In this document: in pieces, positions 60,801-64,000 of the stretch
Layout of the letters: each line of letters starts with the position of its first letter
Numbering within the stretch: the stretch's first letter is position 1
Translations under genes and position numbers: made by a program
DNA from: Dipteris shenzhenensis
Taxonomy: Eukaryota; Polypodiophyta; Polypodiopsida; Gleicheniales
Assembly (NCBI GenBank): GCA_047967505.1
Contig: CM106540.1
Direction: 5' to 3' (one strand)
Length of the DNA stretch: 64,000 nucleotides
The notes under the pieces: generated by a model
Seen by the model: only the letters and a program-made list of their open reading frames with translations
What the model was told of the DNA's origin: nothing
The model's database searches: none

Positions 60801-63167
60801 GTCTTCAATGCCTTTGTGGGTGCCCGATTGAGCACATAGTTGGAGCACATGATAGCATCCAACCAAAACTTATTTGGCAAAGACTTCCCTTTGAGCATGC
60901 GCTTGCCCATTTCCATCTTTGACCGGTTTTTCCTCTCTGCCAACCCGTTCTGCTGCGGAGTTTAAGGCACTGTACATTGATGAATAATACCCCGAGCTGC
61001 CAAAAAATAAGAAAATTCATGGGACATGTACTCTCCCCCCCTGTCAGTGCTGCGTAGAGTAAGGAGCTTGTGCCTTGATTCATTTTCAGCCATGGCAAGC
61101 CAATGTTTGAAGCATGGGAACACGTCAAATTTGGCCTTCATGCCATATATCCAATCAAATCTGGTGTAGTCATCCACAAACGTAGAAAGTAAAGGTAGCC
61201 CTCAAGAGATGTTGCCCGCATCGGCCCGCACACATCACTATGAACAAGGTGAAGCTTCCTAGATGCACTAACTGTCCCATCTTTTTGGAATGAGAAACGG
61301 TGCATTTTACCCAATAAGCATGCCTCACAAACATGTTTAGCTGGTGCATGCATGGATGGGAGAGTAACCACCATGTCCTGTGAATGCATTTTAACCAAGC
61401 TTTTGTAGTTGACATGACCCAACCTCGCATGCCATAAGTGGGAATCTGAAATTACAGATTCAGCCACCAAATTTGCCTCTATAGCAGGCTGTTTGTCATA
61501 TACATCAAGATGATATCAGAAGAAAGTGTCCCAATTAAGTACTATGCTTTCATCGTACTGGTTGCCATACACGGCATATCGATAACCATCAAAGAGAACC
61601 CGAAAGCCATTCAAGGATATAGCTGCAATGGAGATAAGGTTCTTCTTGATACCTAGGACAAACAAAACATCCATGAGTGTGATTGTATCACCTGAAACTG
61701 AAGTGACCTCGACTTGGTCAATCCCTTTCACGGGATATGATGCATTGTTGGCACATGTCATTGTGCCACCATGTGAAGCAGCCCCCAATGTCTGAAAGAG
61801 TGATCTGCAAGGAGTGATGTGCTTGGAAGCACCACTGTCGAAGCACCAATCTGACTTAGAATCTAAGACAGACAAGGCTGTAGCATGCTTCTTTGGATGG
61901 TACTAACATGTCACTGTGAAAGCCCACTCATGGTGAGTGATGTTTGCTGCCTCATGACCATGATCTGGGGCAGCAGCAGTAGGAGTGATGGCAAGTCCCT
62001 TTTGCTGCTTTTACTTTTCAGAAGCAATGCGCTTGCGACGTTTAATATGTCATGTCCTGGCTTCCTGCAATAATTACAGCGTTTGCTGTTTTTCTTCTTT
62101 GCATCAGACGGGGCAAAATTAGATGCGTGTCCAGCAGTAGATGAGCCTCCAGAAGGCTTGGATTTGCTGTAATTTTTCCCGTTATGTTGTGGACTTCGAG
62201 TTTGCATTTGTGCTTTTGAGCTTAGTTTAGTATAGTACTCAGCAAAGGGTCTTAGTGATCCCTTTGCCTCAGCCCATAGCGGCTTGTATGAGTATTGGTC
62301 ATTCTGATATTGCACTTTGTCTTAAGCCCGTGAGGCCTCCTGAAGACAGTAATACATCTCTTTCTCTCTCTCTCTCTCTTCACATTCTTACTCTTATTTT
62401 CTGCTTTGTTTCTTCCTTTTTGCTATTGAAGTTTTGTTCTTTGGTTGGGATTTTAAAACTTAGGTTTACCCAAAGAATCTTTTGAAACCCAGATGACAGC
62501 TTATGCTTGGGTATTGATGAGAATCTAAGCATAGCTTTGCTTGCTTAGTTTTTTTTGTGGTCAATCACTCATAATTTTGTCTAAAGTCGCTTCTTTCCTT
62601 TGATCTTTCGCTCATTCTATAAAAAATTTCAATTGGTAAGGTTGGATGTATTCTAGTCTTATAATGGTATGCATAATATGCATCACGCCCCATACTCGAT
62701 GCATAAGCTCCCCTCACCAAAATCGACTACTGCACTCACAAGCAGAATTCTTTACCAAACTAGATTTTCAATCCATGAACGTAAACTTGCAGTTCAGTAT
62801 GTGTAATCCGTATCAAAAGAGACATTGAAAATATTTTGAAGAGCATGATAAAACATATGGAGCCGCAACTTGCAACTGTCTTGCTCAGTAATGACATCCC
62901 ATTTAGAAAGGATATAATATTTGAACTTCATTACTTCTAATCGACATTGTCACTCGGACAGGAGTCCCCTCCTTTGCAAAAGGAATAAGATAAGAGGTAT
63001 AAAAAAGGAACATGGAAGGGTACATTACATCTACACCACTTCTAAAGCATTGTTCTCTTAGCTATTTTAGTATCAAATCTATCTAGCGCTCCTGCCACAA
63101 TTCCCATATCCTTCACCCATACTTCCCGCTCCCTACATGGTCTCTCTTTCTCACCATCCTTGCTTCT

Positions 63168-63206
<39 letters not shown>

Positions 63207-64000
63207 GTCTCTCTGTCTCTCTCAACTCTACCCTTCACCTTGAGCACTTCCTTCAATTCTGGACTGACTCCAGACCTTGCTGGTTTTATGTGGTTTTAAA
63301 AGAACAGTTCCTGCGTTGGTGGATTTATATTTCTTTTTGTTGAGTCAATTTTAAAAATGTCTTCACCCAGTTCTTGCATTTTGAGTAGAAATCCGTGGCA
63401 CTCTGTTTACTACAGTTTTTTACAGTATCCTGTCTCTGTCTTGTGTATTCGTTGCCATATATATGCTACATCATATCCAAGATGTGGAAAGGGGCGTGAA
63501 ATATTGCTACATTCAGTCTTAAAATATGCTGTCTTCATTTGCTGAAGCATCCACATTTCTTGCTCAGGGTCAGGTGCCTTTCATTTCTGTCTTTCATTTC
63601 TCTTTAATCTAACATGCTGTCTTCATTCAGTATTAGATTCATTTGTCTGAAGCATCCACATTTTGTTGCTCAGGGTCAGGTGCCTTTCATTTCTGTCGTT
63701 CTTTTCTCTTTGATCTAATAAAGAATCTCAATGCAGATTTTATGCAATGGGCCAGGCACATGTATACCTATCTGTGCGGCCGGTTTTCTTTTGAAGGTGC
63801 ACTCTCACTGTGTTAGGCAAATGCTCACCCTGCATGTGGGTTTAGATAGGAAACTGGTCTGTATAATAATATTTTGGCTGATTTTTCATGCCGTGCAGGT
63901 TATGGCTGTCAAGTGGGTTGTAATTGTTTATGTGGAGAGTATAGCAAGGGTAAGAAGGCTTTCCCTTTCTGGCTTGATCTTGTATAAACTCAAGCTTGCT
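25987..64000 (+). CDS. ALG14, UDP-GlcNAc transferase membrane subunit (exons 1-5, 3' end beyond window)
   Basis: Join 25987-26113, 45274-45431, 45761-45889, 63737-63796 and 63899 to beyond 64000. Phases agree at every junction and all introns are GT-AG: 19,160, 329, 17,847 and 102 bp. The first 192 residues can be read. They comprise an N-terminal membrane anchor (residues 2-19, [18 protein letters not shown]), the strand-loop [13 protein letters not shown] split by intron 1, the YRSREVGQS motif, [12 protein letters not shown] and [18 protein letters not shown], all hallmarks of ALG14. ALG14 anchors the catalytic subunit ALG13 at the cytosolic face of the ER. The complex adds the second GlcNAc to GlcNAc-PP-dolichol in N-glycan precursor synthesis. 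About 40 C-terminal residues should follow. The coding exons are intact although introns 1 and 3 are packed with transposons. The DNA transposon ends 473 bp before the start codon. Confidence 0.93.
26114..27214. other. Start of ALG14 intron 1, no gene
   Basis: Unique-looking sequence with no recognised domain. A phrase containing GAGCCTGCATCAC(C/T)GGTC, then TTGTGAAAATCA(A/G)AGAAGAG, is repeated near 26858 and 26926. Confidence 0.4.
27215..27660 (-). pseudogene. LINE-type endonuclease fragment
   Basis: Read on the minus strand with frameshifts, about 27620-27548 gives [20 protein letters not shown], including the GDFNA motif of apurinic-type endonucleases in non-LTR retrotransposons. NGLDRW (about 27385) and GGFTCFPHG (about 27350) follow, then, in another frame, [20 protein letters not shown] (about 27310-27245). 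The order fits the endonuclease domain. No reverse transcriptase part was found, so this is a short dead fragment in ALG14 intron 1. Confidence 0.55.
27661..29239. other. ALG14 intron 1, no gene recognised
   Basis: Frames up to 137 codons (for example 28422-28835, plus) match nothing I know. A phrase TATTGGTGCCT(A/C)CACTAC is repeated near 28767 and 28847 with its GGCCCATTGCT(C/T)GAGGCT context, giving a small tandem duplication of about 80 bp. Confidence 0.35.
29240..29440. repeat. GCTGATGCT-type trinucleotide tract
   Basis: Degenerate repeats of GCTGATGCTGAGGCT and related triplets. The long frames here are low-complexity (Ala/Asp-like) and are not a gene. Confidence 0.7.
29646..30418 (-). 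repeat. 3' LTR of the gag-only element
   Basis: 773 bp, TGTGAG..CTAACA on the plus strand, about 85-90% like 37755-38470 by eye. Contains CCTATATATAGCCCCC (about 29970) and CCCTATAAAAGGG (about 30095), which could act as promoter boxes. Confidence 0.85.
30530..31254 (-). pseudogene. Gag C-terminal part with CCHH zinc knuckle
   Basis: The minus strand from 31254 reads [20 protein letters not shown] followed by [10 protein letters not shown], a CX2CX4HX4H knuckle (a His replaces the last Cys). After several stops, an 87-codon frame (30793-30530) includes [20 protein letters not shown], which I do not recognise. This continues the gag whose start is at 37436, split by the nested Copia. Confidence 0.65.
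31260..31514 (+). repeat. 5' LTR of nested Copia
   Basis: 255 bp, TGTAGGCCATC..CCTACA. Differs from the 3' LTR at roughly 15 positions by eye. This suggests an insertion that is not recent. Confidence 0.9.
32429..36420 (+). pseudogene. Copia gag-pol, broken by frameshifts and stops
   Basis: Starts [20 protein letters not shown] (32429), then shifts frame. The UBN2-type gag region lies at 32760-33034; the zinc knuckle [14 protein letters not shown] at about 33229-33270; the protease [10 protein letters not shown] at about 33467; the integrase ([36 protein letters not shown], then TDRGG followed by a stop) at 33860-34420; and RT ([18 protein letters not shown].., catalytic YVDDMLITG at about 35570) at 34930-35760. 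RNase H decays to 36400. Within RT, about 80 bp (roughly 35250-35330) interrupts the expected run from the EIKT to the AFLHGDL motif. The element cannot code for a full polyprotein. Confidence 0.9.
36611..36865 (+). repeat. 3' LTR of nested Copia
   Basis: 255 bp, TGTAGGCCATC..CTTGCA, followed by the target-site duplication TGATC. Confidence 0.9.
36895..37436 (-). pseudogene. Gag N-terminal part of the gag-only element
   Basis: From 37436 ([20 protein letters not shown]) the minus strand gives the Copia-type gag start with [20 protein letters not shown]. One frameshift near 37210 leads to a UBN2-like segment, [20 protein letters not shown], then [20 protein letters not shown]. Stops follow before the nested Copia. 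Confidence 0.7.
37755..38470 (-). repeat. 5' LTR of the gag-only element
   Basis: 716 bp direct copy of 29646-30418. Its outer end reads CTAACT rather than CTAACA, a point change in the terminal dinucleotide. A (CA)n run near 37806 is absent from the other LTR. Confidence 0.85.
38816..39240. repeat. Pyrimidine-rich minisatellite
   Basis: Irregular tandem repeats of CTCCTTCCACTC, CCCTTCTCCAC and CAGCC(C/A)C over about 420 bp, directly upstream of the hAT coding region. Any frame through it is low-complexity Pro/Ser/Leu. Confidence 0.85.
39335..41380 (+). pseudogene. hAT-family transposase, inactivated
   Basis: From ATG 39335 ([20 protein letters not shown]) a BED-type zinc-finger region includes [12 protein letters not shown] and [12 protein letters not shown] frameshift lies near 39650-39710. 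The plant DUF659 hAT core follows ([49 protein letters not shown]), to a stop at 40535. After two more stops comes the C-terminal dimerisation domain ([20 protein letters not shown], then [20 protein letters not shown]), to 41239. An acidic tail is recoverable in another frame to about 41380. The GGGAACG-rich stretch at 38650-38770, which contains CAGGGAATGG, may be the left subterminal region. I found no matching right TIR. Confidence 0.85.
41381..42761. other. ALG14 intron 1, no gene recognised
   Basis: Frames up to 156 codons are Cys/Leu-rich and match nothing. A short palindrome CCGGTTCCTCTCGAGAACCG lies near 41599. Possibly the 3' flank of the hAT element. Confidence 0.35.
42767..44834 (+). 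mobile_element. TRIM-like LTR retrotransposon (2.07 kb)
   Basis: LTRs at 42767-43111 (345 bp) and 44492-44834 (343 bp) are near identical, differing by one 2-bp indel and a few substitutions by eye. They are flanked by the target-site duplication ACACC (42762-42766 and 44835-44839). The primer-binding site TTGGTATCAGAGC follows at 43113 and a GAGGGGGAGTT polypurine tract precedes 44492. The 1.4-kb interior carries only the start of a Copia gag. The very similar LTRs point to recent insertion. Other copies in the genome must supply the enzymes. Confidence 0.92.
43973..44200 (+). pseudogene. Copia gag N-terminal stub inside the TRIM-like element
   Basis: A 75-codon frame, [20 protein letters not shown].., has the F-x-G-T-x-F-x-x-W signature of Copia gag starts and then a Lys-rich tail and stop. 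The rest of gag-pol is absent, apparently deleted. Confidence 0.75.
45274..45431 (+). CDS. ALG14 exon 2
   Basis: The acceptor AAATTAG precedes GAGGTCAT, completing the codon begun in exon 1 to give [10 protein letters not shown]. It runs to ..SNSAYK and ends in phase 0 before GTAACT. It follows a 19.2-kb intron. Confidence 0.92.
45496..45612. repeat. Poly-C plus (CA)n/(CACG)n microsatellite in ALG14 intron 2
   Basis: A run of about 24 C residues (about 45506-45529) followed by (CA)n and degenerate CACTCG/CACACG repeats. It occupies over a third of the 329-bp intron. Confidence 0.95.
45761..45889 (+). CDS. ALG14 exon 3
   Basis: 43 codons, [29 protein letters not shown], between acceptor GTTACAG and donor GTAAGT, phase 0 at both ends. 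The following intron is 17.8 kb. Confidence 0.92.
45890..46500. other. Start of ALG14 intron 3, no gene
   Basis: Contains a repeated GACTATGCTTTGACTAGA phrase near 46253 and 46281. No coding sequence recognised. Confidence 0.4.
46496..46980 (-). mobile_element. Possible LTR end with primer-binding site
   Basis: On the minus strand the sequence running from TGTAAC at 46511 leftward reads TTGGTATCAAAGCC, like a Met-tRNA primer-binding site with one change. The LTR would extend rightward from 46511; its outer end and a partner copy were not found. Confidence 0.35.
47027..48470. repeat. Tandem direct repeat, about 740 bp, two copies
   Basis: 47027-47745 and about 47771-48468 match along their length, with an offset of 720-745 bp. 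Shared phrases include GGAATCAAACT(T/C)CTTTACTTG, ATAGACAAAAGGGCC, GCCCAAGGAAGGTCTTCTGC and CCCTATATAAGGGCAAGG. The joint carries CTGATACCACAT, the complement of a Met-tRNA primer-binding site. The copies may therefore be two LTRs of a minus-strand element with almost no interior. Confidence 0.75.
48844..48885. repeat. (TC)n microsatellite
   Basis: About 21 TC units, 50 bp before the left target-site duplication of the Ty3/gypsy element. Confidence 0.95.
48939..50533 (+). repeat. 5' LTR of the Ty3/gypsy element
   Basis: 1,595 bp, TGTCACGG..GGTTTCA. Contains the 43-bp segment 50461-50503 in the orientation opposite to the 3' LTR. Confidence 0.88.
50461..50503 (+). other. 43-bp segment inverted relative to the partner LTR
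   Basis: Begins AGTGGAACTAAACC and ends TTTACAGCT. The exact reverse complement lies at 53815-53857 between the same flanks (GATATATGCT on the left, GCCCTCTGAGTGATTAGAGG on the right). Confidence 0.95.
50647..52560 (+). pseudogene. Ty3/gypsy gag and integrase remnants
   Basis: ATG 50647 ([20 protein letters not shown]) opens a broken gag-like region. A 64-codon frame at 51036-51230 is Gln/Lys-rich. From about 51755 comes the integrase tail: [20 protein letters not shown], then [16 protein letters not shown], and [20 protein letters not shown] followed by [13 protein letters not shown], to a stop at 52348. A chromodomain-like relic follows ([14 protein letters not shown]). RT, RNase H and the integrase catalytic core are missing, so this copy is dead. 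Confidence 0.85.
52854..53886 (+). repeat. 3' LTR of the Ty3/gypsy element
   Basis: 1,033 bp, TGTCACGG..GGGCTCA, followed by GTCAT. Carries the 560-bp deletion and the 43-bp inversion (53815-53857) relative to the 5' LTR. Confidence 0.88.
53815..53857 (-). other. Inverted counterpart of 50461-50503
   Basis: Begins AGCTGTAAATAAG and ends GTTCCACT, an exact reverse complement over 43 bp of the 5' LTR segment, while the flanks stay in direct orientation. Confidence 0.95.
53892..54890. other. ALG14 intron 3, no gene recognised
   Basis: Includes a G run of about 12 at 54316-54328. Frames under 80 codons, no domain seen. Confidence 0.4.
54895..55185. repeat. GCACACACTGCTACACAC minisatellite
   Basis: About eight copies of (T/G)GCACACACTGCTACACA, some nested in a longer unit with CCGTCATCGCGTAAGTGATG and CATATGGCCATAGC that repeats twice (about 54955-55080) before decaying. 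Confidence 0.9.
55276..58969 (-). pseudogene. Ty3/gypsy chromovirus gag-pol, deleted and broken
   Basis: Minus-strand order: gag N-terminus (about 58969-58793, [20 protein letters not shown]); gag with zinc knuckle [15 protein letters not shown] (58317-57700); protease [20 protein letters not shown] (about 57430); RT (56932-56233), with [20 protein letters not shown] and the catalytic loop FFDDIMVYS; then directly the end of integrase (56180-55776, SNRDSKF.. [20 protein letters not shown]). Last comes a chromodomain (55536-55276, [20 protein letters not shown]). RNase H and most of integrase are deleted near 56200. The chromodomain marks the chromovirus branch, which targets heterochromatin. 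LTRs were not found. The gag start is cut by the Copia at 58970. Confidence 0.9.
58970..59170 (-). repeat. 3' LTR of the truncated Copia
   Basis: 201 bp with TG..CA ends on the minus strand. It contains a GTTGAC-rich segment with a short inverted repeat around CAACCATATGGTTG. Confidence 0.75.
59432..62315 (-). pseudogene. Copia gag-pol fragment
   Basis: Minus strand: gag zinc knuckle [12 protein letters not shown] (about 62080); protease [14 protein letters not shown] (about 61850); integrase [26 protein letters not shown] (61420-61290), [15 protein letters not shown] (61177) and [12 protein letters not shown]; then RT from [10 protein letters not shown] (60210) to 59920; RNase H (59854-59432) with [30 protein letters not shown] and [12 protein letters not shown]. 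The N-terminal half of RT is missing; an unrelated stretch of about 80 bp (60215-60300) takes its place. Frameshifts occur between integrase segments. The protein is similar to the nested Copia in motif wording, so the two belong to one lineage with different LTRs. Confidence 0.88.
62320..63525. other. End of ALG14 intron 3, no gene; (TC)n tracts
   Basis: (TC)n tracts at about 62358-62380 and 63170-63230. Otherwise AT-rich unique DNA without a coding frame. Confidence 0.5.
63526..63719. repeat. Tandem duplication just before ALG14 exon 4
   Basis: 63526-63612 and 63613-63719 both begin ATGCTGTCTTCATT and share GAAGCATCCACATTT and CTCAGGGTCAGGTGCCTTTC. The copies differ by an insert of about 20 bp. 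The second copy ends 17 bp before the exon 4 acceptor, so branch-point and polypyrimidine signals may exist twice. Confidence 0.85.
63737..63796 (+). CDS. ALG14 exon 4
   Basis: 20 codons, [20 protein letters not shown], between acceptor AATGCAG and donor GTGCAC, phase 0. LCNGPGT is the family's most conserved motif. Confidence 0.93.
63899..64000 (+). CDS. ALG14 exon 5 (cut by the window edge)
   Basis: 34 codons visible from acceptor [28 protein letters not shown].. to the window end. No stop reached. Confidence 0.9.

Larger units (their letters stand above)
58970..62315 (-). mobile_element. Ty1/Copia element (minus), 5'-truncated
   Basis: The 3' LTR is 58970-59170 (201 bp; minus strand TGTTAGC..CCTGCA). 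It is preceded on the minus strand by the polypurine tract ATACCATGGAGGGGGGTT, the same tract used by the nested Copia at 31.3-36.9 kb. Coding order on the minus strand is zinc knuckle, protease, integrase, RT, RNase H. The element stops within gag near 62315, next to unrelated (TC)n DNA, and no 5' LTR was found. Confidence 0.85.

Overview
This is nuclear DNA of a land plant with a large, repeat-rich genome. The evidence is spliceosomal introns up to 19 kb, plant-type TTTAGGG motifs, Ty1/copia and Ty3/gypsy LTR retrotransposons primed by initiator Met-tRNA-like sites, a hAT transposase of the plant DUF659 type, and long (GA)n, (AT)n and (CA)n tracts. The intron sizes and repeat load would suit a fern or another non-seed plant, but the sequence alone does not settle this.

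Layout. Positions 1-10.4 kb hold decayed repeats: a minus-strand Ty3/gypsy gag remnant, a 1.4-kb module of AT/GA/CA microsatellites, small tandem duplications and one candidate LTR. Positions 10,419-25,513 are a single 15.1-kb DNA transposon that appears undescribed. It has 29-bp terminal inverted repeats and a 4-bp TACT target-site duplication. Two convergent intron-containing transcription units lie inside, each preceded by a TATA box and by an array of the 16-bp perfect palindrome TACCTCGATCGAGGTA (about 17 sites on the left, 4 on the right). The right-hand gene, on the minus strand, encodes a spliced DDE-like transposase of about 956 aa. The left-hand gene, on the plus strand, encodes a coiled-coil protein of about 368 aa whose last exon overlaps a 272-aa RING-H2 ORF. 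Between the two genes is a 12-unit minisatellite; its first seven units carry TTTAGGG telomere-type runs.

From 25,987 to the right edge runs one conserved host gene, ALG14, the membrane-anchor subunit of the UDP-GlcNAc transferase that adds the second GlcNAc to dolichol-PP-GlcNAc at the ER. Five exons with consistent phases and GT-AG borders can be read. They are separated by introns of 19.2 kb, 329 bp, 17.8 kb and 102 bp, and the C-terminal end lies beyond the window. Almost everything else from 26 to 64 kb is repeats inside ALG14 introns 1 and 3.

Intron 1 contains a LINE-endonuclease fragment, a gag-only LTR element (minus) with a complete Copia element (plus) nested in it, a broken hAT transposase and a 2-kb TRIM-like LTR element. 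Intron 3 contains tandem 740-bp repeats, a deleted Ty3/gypsy element whose two LTRs differ by a 43-bp inversion, a chromodomain Ty3/gypsy remnant and a 5'-truncated Copia. Target-site duplications were found by eye for five elements: TACT, CCTTC, TGATC, ACACC and GTCAT.
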